DNA of 24,474 nucleotides from an uncultured Lachnospiraceae bacterium (GTDB lineage: Bacteria; Bacillota; Clostridia; Lachnospirales; Lachnospiraceae). Shown here piece after piece: positions 8,401 to 15,832 of the stretch; position 1 is the stretch's first letter, and each line of letters starts with the position of its first letter. The notes below the pieces were generated by a model that made no database searches, was not told where the DNA came from, and saw nothing but the letters and a program-made list of their open reading frames with translations. The translations under genes were made by a program, and so were the position numbers. The stretch is taken from assembly GCA_910579735.1 (NCBI GenBank), contig CAJTUZ010000034.1, positions 1 to 24,474 of the forward strand, given 5' to 3'.

Positions 8401-9146
8401 ATATTGACATCGGAATCATTCGTACAGCCTGCCACATTCCCCATATTATCGCCGACGATGCCGCCTGTGTAATGCGCGCCCGTTACCTTGCCGCTGCACA
8501 CGCAGTTTAGCAGTACGCCGCTTATCTCATTCAACCCTGCAATACCGCCGACATAATCCTTTCCTTCCACAACGCCATCGAAGCGGCAGTTTAGAATGAT
8601 CCCCCGGTTATCACCGACGATGCCTCCGACTATGATCTGACTGCCGGAAGGTTTCACGCTTCCTTTCACATTCAGATCCACGATCACGGCGCTTCTTTGC
8701 GTCTCGCAGAAAAGTCCCGTATACGACACGGCATCCCGTATGGACAGTCCGCTTATCGTATGTCCCTGTCCGTCAAAATAGCCGCCAAAGGTAGGGACCG
8801 ACACAAAGTCACTGCCTGTCAGATCCAAATCGGCCGTCAGATATACTTTTTTATTGAAAGACCATGTATCCAACCAGCAGTCTTTGGAAAAATTCTGAAG
8901 ATCCTCTACGGAATCTATGTAAATTTCCTGCCACTGCGTTTCCTCATCTTCATAAGAAGCCAGTGTCTCCTTGGCATCCTCCAGCGTAACAATTTCTTCT
9001 TCCAGCCCATCCGTCTTATTCGCTTCTCCACTCTCTCCTGTCCCCGCACCGCTTTCTTCTGCCCTTATCTCCGTGACCGGCGCCAACACAGCACACGGCA
9101 GAAGAAACGCCGCTATGATAAAAGAAGTTATTCTTTTCTTACGCAT
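5463..9146 (-). CDS. Membrane-anchored surface protein: GGIxG (GLUG-like) repeats split by a helical insert
   Basis: This is a 1227-residue exported protein of unknown function. It starts MRKKRITSFIIAAFLLPCAV, a signal peptide probably cut near AEES (about residue 29). Six GGI(V/A)G repeat turns follow between about residues 173 and 355. Next comes about 425 residues of mostly helical, Ala/Asp/Asn-rich sequence (about 357-782), then five more related turns (SGIAG, GGITG, GGIVG, AGIAG, GAIAG; about 800-940). A segment resembling an InlB B-repeat (TVTFYADD... PYGGMV... VTAEYV, about 992-1052) and a beta-rich region lead to one membrane helix (about 1170-1190) and a Lys/Glu-rich tail. ATG at 9146 is chosen because GGGAGG lies 9 nt upstream and the signal peptide begins there. 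An in-frame ATG at 9200 would put a charged stretch in front. Start and upstream stop overlap by 8 nt (ATGCGTAA), implying translational coupling to the MMPL gene. Confidence 0.85.
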   Translation of the reverse strand: MRKKRITSFIIAAFLLPCAVLAPVTEIRAEESGAGTGESGEANKTDGLEEEIVTLEDAKETLASYEDEETQWQEIYIDSVEDLQNFSKDCWLDTWSFNKKVYLTADLDLTGSDFVSVPTFGGYFDGQGHTISGLSIRDAVSYTGLFCETQRSAVIVDLNVKGSVKPSGSQIIVGGIVGDNRGIILNCRFDGVVEGKDYVGGIAGLNEISGVLLNCVCSGKVTGAHYTGGIVGDNMGNVAGCTNDSDVNISGKEQEKAIEDINELSQYTADLLESGESGGQDEKEASLNSNTIDSGGIAGLSTGIIQLCTNNGSIGYEHVGYNAGGIVGRQSGYVYFCENKGLVCGRKDVGGIAGQTEPYVAIDLSKDIAYQLAENIDIMHDLAGRMLDDAGTESDAVYGRLSVIQDFADKALDDTAYLADQTVAWTDGMVSSANEAINRLDYVMDEAGKQNGMLDQTRDAAGNVKNAAYELEDTVQALDIYQYMTKEEKERYDGAKADMENAASQHAKDYAKAVKAYENYYIDEIRKEPVYADGTCSENDLRPRIGGAVQEPWPGGSSYTDYLDVEDWVHYDTVSGTESAFPAADGEQAALDDQLRNDAASRMSDNASAIDTAASAYADLQYSASHGGTSYTAGMQEYLETMSDIVLSHQSQMTEGAVNELKDAVGYTKDASGNLQTAGDEAKNIADTLNNMPDIEMPLLGDTYRTKTNSLTSNLQGLSENIGYLNGEMSSTNDVLLADLEALNDQFSTIMRLYTDAVDGVLDMDYSNIYEDNSEEDAETSTDATIAECQNAGEVKGDINVSGIAGTMAIEYDFDLESDVTGIEDARLNSTFQTKCVLRGNVNTGKITAQKSCVGGITGLQEMGTILWCENYGRITSTTGSYVGGIVGESRSHIKASYAKCYVSGEEYVAGIAGYASSIADCCAMVQVQDTTAFFGAIAGKTDEDGMVENNFFVSDEIAGIDRISYSDKAEPITYRELLNIEGLPERFRMMTVTFYADDEAVKTIECPYGGMVSTGMYPEIPVKEGFYADWDTKELIDVTQDEDVTAEYVRYQTTIASERTRPGAQSILLVDGMFAKEAVLELTDLGVDGVALEDGTEHWKVSFTGDGRREHQFRYQAPQGETEGVSIYIKSGSDWREAETGMMGIYHLFTAEGTDLEIAVCVHEKGVTDYLVYIIPVTALLAVMIVVTFGKVKKKKAMRQMENRSEKISENPAEKNVSRTDKEGEK

Positions 9147-11655
9147 ATCCCTTTGCCTCCCTGTCTGCGGTCTGTTCTTTCGTTTCTTCATTGATCTCAT
9201 CCGTAAACTTCCGGTATTCTTCCTCCGTAAGCTCCGTCACGTCTCCGGCTTCCACATAAGCGCTCACGTTGCCTCTTACGATCGCCTTCATCGTACCGGT
9301 CACTGTACCCTCGATCCTGCCGCGCACAAGTCCATCCACCTTCATAAGGCCCGTGACATTCCTTGTACGGATCGGCATATTCATGACAAACGCAGTCTTT
9401 TCTATGATCGTATCCCCGACAAGTAATATCTGCGGCAGTACAAACATCGTAATAAAAATTGAAATCAATGTACCGCGTCCCAGACACTTTCCGATGCCGA
9501 AGATCGCTACATCAGAAGTCAGCCTGCCGATCAGAATACCCGCTACCGCAAGCATCGTACCGGAAGTAATGATCGTCGGAAAGGATAAATTCATTGTATC
9601 AATAATAGATTCTTTCCTGCCCATCGTCTTTCTTAAATCCGTATAGCGGCTTGCGATAACGATTGCATAATCGATATTGGCTCCCATCTGGATCGAGCTG
9701 ACGATCAGATATCCCAGGAAGAACAGACTGTCATGCTGCAGCGACGGCACCGAGAAATTGATCCAGATACTTCCCTGAATGACCGCGATCAAAAGCACCG
9801 GCATACCGGCTGACTTAAAGGTAAACAGCAGCACCACCAAAACAACTAATATGGAAACAACATTAACGACCATATTGTCACGGGAAAAAGTCTTCTGCAG
9901 ATCATACTGGCTGACCGATTCCCCGCAGACAAGCACTGTACCATCATAATATTTCCCCGCGATCTCATGCATCCTGTCGATAAAGGCAAATGTTTCCGCA
10001 CTTTCCTCCGGCAGCGTCAGATATACAAGCATCCGGCTGTAATTTTCGCCCTGTAACTGATTTTTGGCGAAATTCATCTGTCTGTAGGCATCATCCAGCG
10101 TTTCCTGCAATTCATCATCCAATGTGACATATCCTTCTTCCACTTCCTCATATACGAACATAAACATATCAATGAGCGGCACCTGATAATCAGACAGTCC
10201 GTTGACCACCTTCGCATAATCTTCATCATTTACGGCATAAGCCGTATAAATCAGCTCTGCCGCCTCATAATCCAGATCGATCAGCTCCGAAAACTGTCTC
10301 GGCGTCAGCTTATCCGTCAAATGGCAGCCATCCATAGCTTCGATATTGGCAAGTCCCATCGTATGATCCACCTCAGCGCACAGATCCAGCTCCCGCAGCA
10401 GTGCTTTCTCGGCATCATAATCTCCCGCCGGCACGATAAGCGCCACCATATTAGAGGAACCGAAATTCGTCTCCTGCATCTCTTCCGCCTTCTGTACACT
10501 GTTTTGCAGGGGCGGCGTGACCGTACTGTAACCAAACACATACGGACAGTTCTTGGAGATCATATAGCCTGCCGCAATAGCGATCAGAAAAAGCGGCGCT
10601 ACCACATGTCTGGACGCATACGCAAACTTTCCGACGAGCGGAATGTCCGGTATGAAATTCTTATGTCTGGTCGTATCCATTAATTTCGAAAAAAGCATGA
10701 TCACGCCCGGCATCAGCAGGAAAACCGCGCACAGACTGAGTAAGATCGCCTTGATCAATACAACGCCAAGATCCGGCCCCATCTGATACTGCATAAACGT
10801 CATTGCGATCAAACCGCCGATCGTTGTCAGCGAGCTCCCCGCAATTTCCGGAATGGCTTTGCTGAGTGCAATGATAACGGCCTCTCTCGCTTCATAGGAA
10901 GCATGCTCCTCTTTATATCTGTTCAACAGAATAACCGCATAATCTACCGACAACGCAAGCTGTAAGACGATCGTAACGGAATTGGAAACAAAAGAGATCG
11001 TTCCCAATAAGAAATTTGTGCCCATCTGAATCACCGCCGCCGATAAAAAGGTGATCAGCAAAACAGGAATCTCCGCATACGCCTGTGTCGTCAATAATAA
11101 GACTGACACCACAATGACTGCGACCAACACCGAAATTGTATTCATCTCCTGTCCGATCAGCTCCGACTGCGTATTGCCAAGAGACGTCGTCAGATAATAA
11201 TCATAATCCGCAAGAAACTCTTTGACTCTATCCAGGGCATCCAGACATACCTCCTCCTTCTCGTCATAATCAAAAGTAATATTGTAATAGGCGGATCCGT
11301 TCGTATAGTGTTCCTTAGAATCGTCAAAATCAACGGAAAACACGCCTTCTATTTTTTCCAGCCGTTCACAGACAGTTTCCGCCTGCTCACAGGATACATT
11401 GGCCACCATAACGTTACATGTCCCATACGTTATGAATTCCGCTTCCATAAGGTCAAGTCCCTGTCTTGTCTCCGTGGTTCCCGGCAGGTAGAAAGCCATA
11501 TCGTTCTCCACGCCGACCCAGTTTCTCGATATAATCGAAAAAATAATCAGGAGACCGAAAAGCAGGAAAAAAAGATTTCTCTTATCCACAATAAACCCGC
11601 ATATTTTCAGCATCGCCTGATTACCGTTTTTCTTTGTATTTAGTTCTTTCTCCAT
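9139..11655 (-). CDS. MMPL/RND-superfamily transporter with solenoid-like C-terminal repeat
   Basis: This is an 838-residue inner-membrane exporter of the MMPL (RND) superfamily. It has the twofold layout of one membrane helix, an outer domain, then a five-helix bundle, repeated. Helix 1 is at about residues 27-43, with bundles at about 173-325 and 595-750. Both halves keep the Asp-Tyr pair of the proton-relay helix: ALSVDYAVILLNRY (Asp 238) and GANIDYAIVIASRY (Asp 662). Family members export lipids, hydrophobic compounds or peptides; the substrate here is not evident. An unusual feature follows the last helix: residues about 766-803 alternate Val/Ile and Gly (GLVRGRIEGTVTGTMKAIVR), like a short beta-solenoid, before a charged tail. 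AGGAGG lies about 10 nt before the ATG. The gene is first in an operon with the GGIxG-repeat surface protein and has its own strong promoter under a palindrome. Confidence 0.9.
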   Translation of the reverse strand: MEKELNTKKNGNQAMLKICGFIVDKRNLFFLLFGLLIIFSIISRNWVGVENDMAFYLPGTTETRQGLDLMEAEFITYGTCNVMVANVSCEQAETVCERLEKIEGVFSVDFDDSKEHYTNGSAYYNITFDYDEKEEVCLDALDRVKEFLADYDYYLTTSLGNTQSELIGQEMNTISVLVAVIVVSVLLLTTQAYAEIPVLLITFLSAAVIQMGTNFLLGTISFVSNSVTIVLQLALSVDYAVILLNRYKEEHASYEAREAVIIALSKAIPEIAGSSLTTIGGLIAMTFMQYQMGPDLGVVLIKAILLSLCAVFLLMPGVIMLFSKLMDTTRHKNFIPDIPLVGKFAYASRHVVAPLFLIAIAAGYMISKNCPYVFGYSTVTPPLQNSVQKAEEMQETNFGSSNMVALIVPAGDYDAEKALLRELDLCAEVDHTMGLANIEAMDGCHLTDKLTPRQFSELIDLDYEAAELIYTAYAVNDEDYAKVVNGLSDYQVPLIDMFMFVYEEVEEGYVTLDDELQETLDDAYRQMNFAKNQLQGENYSRMLVYLTLPEESAETFAFIDRMHEIAGKYYDGTVLVCGESVSQYDLQKTFSRDNMVVNVVSILVVLVVLLFTFKSAGMPVLLIAVIQGSIWINFSVPSLQHDSLFFLGYLIVSSIQMGANIDYAIVIASRYTDLRKTMGRKESIIDTMNLSFPTIITSGTMLAVAGILIGRLTSDVAIFGIGKCLGRGTLISIFITMFVLPQILLVGDTIIEKTAFVMNMPIRTRNVTGLMKVDGLVRGRIEGTVTGTMKAIVRGNVSAYVEAGDVTELTEEEYRKFTDEINEETKEQTADREAKGYA
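9156..9161 (-). promoter_or_regulatory. Ribosome binding site inside the end of the MMPL gene
   Basis: GGGAGG on the minus strand lies 9 nt before ATG 9146 and within the last codons of the transporter gene. It decides the start of the surface protein in favour of 9146 rather than 9200. Confidence 0.75.
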
Positions 11656-11681
11656 CGTAAAAGCGCCTCCTCATCCTCCAC

Positions 11682-11720
11682 TTATCATGGAATTATAGCA
11701 TCATGATAAATGGATGACAA
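11682..11720 (-). promoter_or_regulatory. Strong promoter of the MMPL operon overlapped by a 28-bp palindromic operator
   Basis: On the minus strand TTGTCA (11720-11715), a 17-nt spacer and TATAAT (11697-11692) form a near-consensus promoter. Perfect 8-bp inverted arms, TTATCATG at 11682-11689 and CATGATAA at 11702-11709, flank the -10 box. A dimeric repressor bound there (TetR-like by layout) would block polymerase. No such repressor gene lies in the window; the nearby MarR has a different operator. Confidence 0.75.
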
Positions 11721-11805
11721 TGGCAAAATGCCCGTAAACGCTATACAATTCGACCATTTTGTATATCATTGAAAGGGCCCGCAGCCTTGCCGCGGTTTCC
11801 CGCTG

Positions 11806-13188
11806 TTACCCGGTCAGTTTTCCATACTGATACTTCTTCCTCTTTCCGAACAAAAACATCCCCGTCACGATTACTGCCATAGCTTCCGCCGCTGCAGTGG
11901 ACACCCAGATTCCATCGAGTCCCCAGAAAACAGGCAGGACAAAAATAGCCAGACATTGAAACAAAAACGTACGCATAAAGGAGATCAGCGCAGACGTCAT
12001 TCCGTCATTCAAAGCCGTAAAAAACGACGAGCCGAAAATGGAAAATCCCGACAATAAAAAGGAAACGGAAAAAATACAAAACGCACGTACCGTTATTTGT
12101 AACATGCCATCATCATAGCCGACAAACAGTTTGGAAAGCGGCGCTGCCAGAATCTCTCCCGCGGCAAACATCATTACGGAAAAGATGCCGATCAAATTCA
12201 TGCTCTTATGCAAAAGTCCTCTCAGTTCACCGTAATTTCCTGCTCCGTAATGATATCCCGTAATCGGTGCGGACCCCACGGAATATCCAAGGAAAACCGC
12301 CTGAAATATCAAGCAGACATACATCAGGACGCCGTATGCCGCAACACCCTCTTCTCCGACATATTTCATTAACTGTACGTTGTAGAGCATGTTGACAAGC
12401 GACATGGAAATATTACTTGCCAGTTCGGAAGAGCCGTTCGCACAGACTTTTAACAGTGCCCGTACATCCATTGTGCATTTCGTAAGCCGCAGCAGGCTGC
12501 TGTTCTTACGCCCGAAATAGATTAACGGTATAGTGCCGCCGACAAACTGACTGAGTGCCGTAGCTGCCGCCGCCCCTTCCAATCCCCATTGGAAGAGCGC
12601 TACAAAAAGCGCATCCAGCACAATATTGGTAACGCCCGCAGCAATCGTCACGTACAGACCAAGTTTCGGTTTTTCGGCAGCTGCAAACAGACATTGAAAC
12701 TCATATTGCAGAATGAAAAAGGGAATTGCCATCAAAATAATCCTGCCATAAACAATGCTGTTCTCCAAAAACGCGCCTTCCGCCCCCATAAGAGAAGCGA
12801 TCGGGCGAAGAAACAGAAACCCGAACACGGCCAGAACAACGCCGCAGGCGGCTGAAACATAAACGATAAGGGAAAACAGCTCATTCGCTCTTTCCCTGCG
12901 TCCCACTCCCATTGTCAAAGAAATCAGGGCCGCGCCGCCGGTACCGAACATAAAACCGATACAGCCCAACATCATTAAAAAAGGATATATAAAATTGACT
13001 GCGGCAAACGGCGTTTTTCCTGTGAAATTGGATACAAAAAAACCATCTACCACCCCATATATGGAAGTAAATACCAACATGACAATTGATGGATACGTAA
13101 AACGCAGCAAACGTCCGTATGTAAAATGATCCGATAATTTAACGATCTCTTTTTCTTTTTTCATTCCCAGATTCCTGACCTTTATCAT
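11806..13188 (-). CDS. MATE-family multidrug efflux protein
   Basis: This is a 460-residue cation-coupled exporter of the MATE/NorM family, of usual length, with about 12 hydrophobic segments in two homologous halves. The N-terminal half contains RFTYPSIVMLVFTSIYGVVDGFFVSNFTG, the typical first helix with Asp-Gly-Phe-Phe-Val, and FMFGTGGAALISLTMGVGRRERANE. The second half contains GYSVGSAPITGYHYGAGNY, the matching MATE signature. The start at 13188 overlaps the marR stop (ATGA). An alternative Met at 13164 (MKKEKEIVK) with an upstream AGGA resembles the usual family start and cannot be excluded. The gene is co-transcribed with the MarR-type regulator, the classic arrangement for a drug-inducible pump. 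No clear terminator follows before the MMPL promoter, so some read-through is possible. The substrates are unknown. Confidence 0.92.
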   Translation of the reverse strand: MIKVRNLGMKKEKEIVKLSDHFTYGRLLRFTYPSIVMLVFTSIYGVVDGFFVSNFTGKTPFAAVNFIYPFLMMLGCIGFMFGTGGAALISLTMGVGRRERANELFSLIVYVSAACGVVLAVFGFLFLRPIASLMGAEGAFLENSIVYGRIILMAIPFFILQYEFQCLFAAAEKPKLGLYVTIAAGVTNIVLDALFVALFQWGLEGAAAATALSQFVGGTIPLIYFGRKNSSLLRLTKCTMDVRALLKVCANGSSELASNISMSLVNMLYNVQLMKYVGEEGVAAYGVLMYVCLIFQAVFLGYSVGSAPITGYHYGAGNYGELRGLLHKSMNLIGIFSVMMFAAGEILAAPLSKLFVGYDDGMLQITVRAFCIFSVSFLLSGFSIFGSSFFTALNDGMTSALISFMRTFLFQCLAIFVLPVFWGLDGIWVSTAAAEAMAVIVTGMFLFGKRKKYQYGKLTG

Positions 13189-13625
13189 AAGCTTTCCGCT
13201 CTCTCTTTCAAATTATGTAAAAACAGTTCCGTCAGCTCCAGATATTTTCGTACATCCTCCTGCGGCCAGGATGCAAAAATCTCATTCTCGATCTGCAATA
13301 CCCGCCTGGATGTGCGGTCAACCAATTGTTTCCCGTTTTCCGTCAGACAGACCGTTTTATTTTTGAGTCCGGCTGCTTTCAGATAAACAATATCCTCCTG
13401 CTCCATCTTGCGGAGCGCTGAATTCACCGTCTGCTTACTGAGGCCGGAAAGTCTGCAGATATCCTGGAGAGGACAGCTTTCTCCTTCATCGCAGATTGTA
13501 TAAAGGATACGCGACGCACTGTCGGATAATCCCTGTTTCAAAGCCATTTCGTGATATACTGCGTTGATTTCACCAACCAGGTGATTGTAACGCTTCATTA
13601 CATTTTCAATATAGTTGTTCATCAT
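13185..13625 (-). CDS. MarR-family transcriptional regulator
   Basis: This is a 146-residue winged-helix regulator of the MarR family, of normal length. Dimerisation helices at both ends flank the DNA-binding part: CPLQDICRLSGLSKQTVNSALRKMEQEDIVYLKAA (about residues 51-85) is the helix-turn-helix, and LKNKTVCLTENGKQLVD is the wing and following helix. Two adjacent ATG codons, at 13625 and 13622, follow GAGGG; the second has the more usual spacing. It is the first gene of a two-gene unit with the MATE pump, overlapping it by 4 nt. Two near-identical palindromic sites cover its promoter, so autorepression relieved by a ligand, probably a pump substrate, is the natural reading. Confidence 0.93.
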   Translation of the reverse strand: MMNNYIENVMKRYNHLVGEINAVYHEMALKQGLSDSASRILYTICDEGESCPLQDICRLSGLSKQTVNSALRKMEQEDIVYLKAAGLKNKTVCLTENGKQLVDRTSRRVLQIENEIFASWPQEDVRKYLELTELFLHNLKERAESL

Positions 13626-13700
13626 TTTCCCTCAACTTTTCATTCCGGCACATATGCATGTTCCTTGATTCAAAACCGTATTTTCTTATCCCTCTTCATT

Positions 13701-13755
13701 TAGTACGAAATCATACTATATAATGCATAATAGTACGATTTCATACTTTTGTCAA
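13701..13755 (-). promoter_or_regulatory. marR-MATE promoter with two MarR-type operator copies
   Basis: The minus-strand promoter is TTGACA (13755-13750), a 17-nt spacer and TATTAT (13732-13727). Two 18-bp sites, TAGTACGAAATCATACTA at 13701-13718 and TAGTACGATTTCATACTT at 13731-13748, match at 15 of 18 positions and start 30 bp apart. One fills the -35/-10 spacer and the other lies just after the transcription start. This is the expected layout of MarR autorepression. Confidence 0.8.
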
Positions 13756-13822
13756 GAAAAAATAAACCTTACAAACATCAAAACAACAAACTGCTCACTC
13801 TGCGGACTCTCTTTATGCAGAC

Positions 13823-13873
13823 AAAAGCAGCAAGACGCTTCCTTAAAATCTAAGGAAGCGTCCCGCTGCTTTT
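13823..13873. terminator. Strong bidirectional hairpin terminator of the aldouronate locus
   Basis: Nested perfect arms are present: AAAAGCAGC (13823-13831) with GCTGCTTTT (13865-13873), and inside them GACGCTTCCTTA (13834-13845) with TAAGGAAGCGTC (13851-13862), around a 5-nt loop. T-runs occur on both sides. It lies about 60 nt after the stop of the binding-protein gene and upstream of the marR promoter, insulating the two units. Confidence 0.9.
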
Positions 13874-13931
13874 CTTGAAGGTTTCTATGAAGTGTGAACT
13901 TCTTTGATATATGCTAATTTATGCTGCCGGA

Positions 13932-15692
13932 TTATTCCGGAAGAGATGTTGTATCTCCGAAAGTAGCTTTCCACTTCTCAGCGCGCTCATCCATAATAGC
14001 CTGACCGCCGGAGCTTAAATAATCAGCGATACCATCATCCCAAACCTTATCGAAGTCTTCAACCGATGCAGAAAGTGCGGTATCATAAACAACGTCTCTC
14101 TTGCTGGCAAGTGTCGGTCCCTGGCCTTCTTCTGCTGCGATTGCACCAACGTTTACGTTCTTCGCCGGTCTTGTATCGGTATTGCAGACTTTGTGTGCTG
14201 TCTCTACAAGTTCCGGATCGATGCCGCTGTAAGAATAAGCCATGGATTTCAATGTCAGATCATCATCTACCAGGTGCAGACCGTTACATGTGATCGTATA
14301 GTCGATATTGAAACCGGAGTTCTGAATATCTTCACCTGTAGCTGCAGTAATCTCTATTGTACCATCTTCTAATTTGTTGTGCGTAATGCCTTCTTCACCA
14401 ATCTGCAGATATTCGATTACTTCCGGTGTACTGATGAAATCCAGATACATCATGGAAGCTAAAGGCTCTGTATTCGTAGTAGGGAAGAAAATCTTACGGT
14501 CGCCTGCGGAACTTGTGATGAACTTGTTGTGTCCGCCCTTGCTGTCTTCGAAGCAGTCAACTACAACGAATTTTGCATCCGGTCCTACCATTCTTTCCAG
14601 GTTCGTCTGAATGCTGTTTTCACCGTCTCTGTAAGGATAATCCCAGTTGTGCATGAATGCACCTACATATCCTGCCTTGATCATATCATCTTCTGTAGAG
14701 TCACCGCTTCCATACAGAGCGAAATCATCCCAGAGAAGACCTTCGTTATACCACTTATTCAGCAGACGTACAGCTTCTTTGGTTCCGTTCTGTGTTAATG
14801 CTCTGTCATCAAATCCGTTGACATAGTATTCATAATCGGAAACATCAGGATCGATAAAGGATTCGATCAAAAGCGCTGCTCTCCAGCCTACGTCAAAGCT
14901 TACGGAATAAGGAATCATCTTGTCTGCATCAGCGCCAAGCAGCGTTTCTGCATTGTCTCTGAATGCAATGATCATATCTTCAAATTCCTGACGGGTTGTA
15001 GGCTCTTCCAGTCCCAATTTGTCTAACCAGTCTTTACGAACGAAAGTATTGATACGGTTTGTAACCGCACGTTTTCCTTCGATAGCCCAAAGTGTTCCAT
15101 CTACAGGATCTTTATCCCAGTAAATATTGGTTTCGCCAAGCCAGTTCCAAAGATTCGGAAGCATGTCTTTGTAATCGTCTACATAAGAACTTAAATCAAG
15201 TACACCGCCCATGTTTGCATATGTCTGAACGGTAGGATAGTCATATGTAAGACAGATATCCGGCGCATCGCCTGCCGCCAACAGGTTGTTGATCTGCTCA
15301 ACTTCTGTCCAACGGGGAACCGCTACGAATTCCACTTCTACATTGTGCTTTTCTAACATCTGTTCTTTGATCCACTTCGTATAGTTGTTGTTGGTCGGAT
15401 CGGAACCATCGTCATTACCACGGTCATAAACTTCTACCGTAATCTTTCTCGTGTCCACGAATTTGCCATCCACAACCTCTCCGTTTGTAGGATCCGCCAC
15501 AGCCTCATCACCTGCGGAAGCATCCTCACTGCTCGTATCCTGCGCGGTGTCTGTAGATGTATCTGCAGCTGTATCAGTTGTCTGTGTCTCTGCTGAATCC
15601 TGTGCTGCATTACCGGAATCATCTGATCCACAAGCTGCCAATGAAATTACCATACAGCCCGCTAATAATACGGATAATAATTTTTTCTTCAC
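13932..15692 (-). CDS. Lipoprotein substrate-binding protein of a CUT1 sugar ABC transporter (LplA type)
   Basis: This is a 586-residue extracellular solute-binding lipoprotein. The N-terminus MKKKLLSVLLAGCMVISLAAC ends in a lipobox with Cys 21 as the lipidated residue. A Ser/Thr/Asp/Ala-rich linker (about 22-75) then leads to the family-1 binding fold, with AAGDAPDICLTYDYPTVQTYANMGGVLDL at about 140-168 and the large size typical of the LplA/YtcQ branch. The start codon is GTG at 15692, with GGGAGG 7 nt upstream. It is the last gene of the locus, after two matching permeases, and is followed by a strong terminator. Context with GH67 and GH3 suggests it captures glucuronate-bearing xylo-oligosaccharides, as LplA does in the aldouronate operon of Paenibacillus sp. 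JDR-2. A hairpin upstream may keep its transcript more abundant than the permease part. Confidence 0.9.
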   Translation of the reverse strand: MKKKLLSVLLAGCMVISLAACGSDDSGNAAQDSAETQTTDTAADTSTDTAQDTSSEDASAGDEAVADPTNGEVVDGKFVDTRKITVEVYDRGNDDGSDPTNNNYTKWIKEQMLEKHNVEVEFVAVPRWTEVEQINNLLAAGDAPDICLTYDYPTVQTYANMGGVLDLSSYVDDYKDMLPNLWNWLGETNIYWDKDPVDGTLWAIEGKRAVTNRINTFVRKDWLDKLGLEEPTTRQEFEDMIIAFRDNAETLLGADADKMIPYSVSFDVGWRAALLIESFIDPDVSDYEYYVNGFDDRALTQNGTKEAVRLLNKWYNEGLLWDDFALYGSGDSTEDDMIKAGYVGAFMHNWDYPYRDGENSIQTNLERMVGPDAKFVVVDCFEDSKGGHNKFITSSAGDRKIFFPTTNTEPLASMMYLDFISTPEVIEYLQIGEEGITHNKLEDGTIEITAATGEDIQNSGFNIDYTITCNGLHLVDDDLTLKSMAYSYSGIDPELVETAHKVCNTDTRPAKNVNVGAIAAEEGQGPTLASKRDVVYDTALSASVEDFDKVWDDGIADYLSSGGQAIMDERAEKWKATFGDTTSLPE

Positions 15693-15757
15693 TTTTTTTA
15701 CCTCCCTTTTTCTTAAATGAATGATATATGAATGAACGGATCACCGCTTCTTAGACA

Positions 15758-15791
15758 GCTTTCTTCTAAATGAATCCTGCCTTTAGAAAGC
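15758..15791 (-). other. Intercistronic stem-loop between permease and binding-protein genes
   Basis: GCTTTC + TAAA (15758-15763, 15767-15770) pairs with TTTA + GAAAGC (15782-15791), with a 3-nt bulge and an 11-nt loop. It lies in the 140-nt gap before the binding-protein gene. Such hairpins often stabilise the 5' end of a processed mRNA so that the binding protein is made in excess; that role is inferred here. Confidence 0.45.
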
Positions 15792-15832
15792 CATAATCCG
15801 AAAATTCCTTATGTTCTGGTACTTCCGTCTTT

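Noticed and set aside
5900..8700. Repeated GGIxG-coding DNA as a possible DNA repeat array or CRISPR
   Set aside because: The repetition is at protein level only. The DNA copies are degenerate, unevenly spaced and in frame within one gene.
9147..9200. Longer N-terminus for the surface protein starting at ATG 9200
   Set aside because: It would add 18 mostly charged residues before a normal signal peptide and overlap the MMPL gene by 62 nt. The ribosome site at 9156-9161 favours 9146.
11760..11805. GC-rich stretch with GCGG-GAAA-CCGC after the MATE gene as a terminator
   Set aside because: The stem is only 4 bp and no T-run follows, so termination there is not supported.
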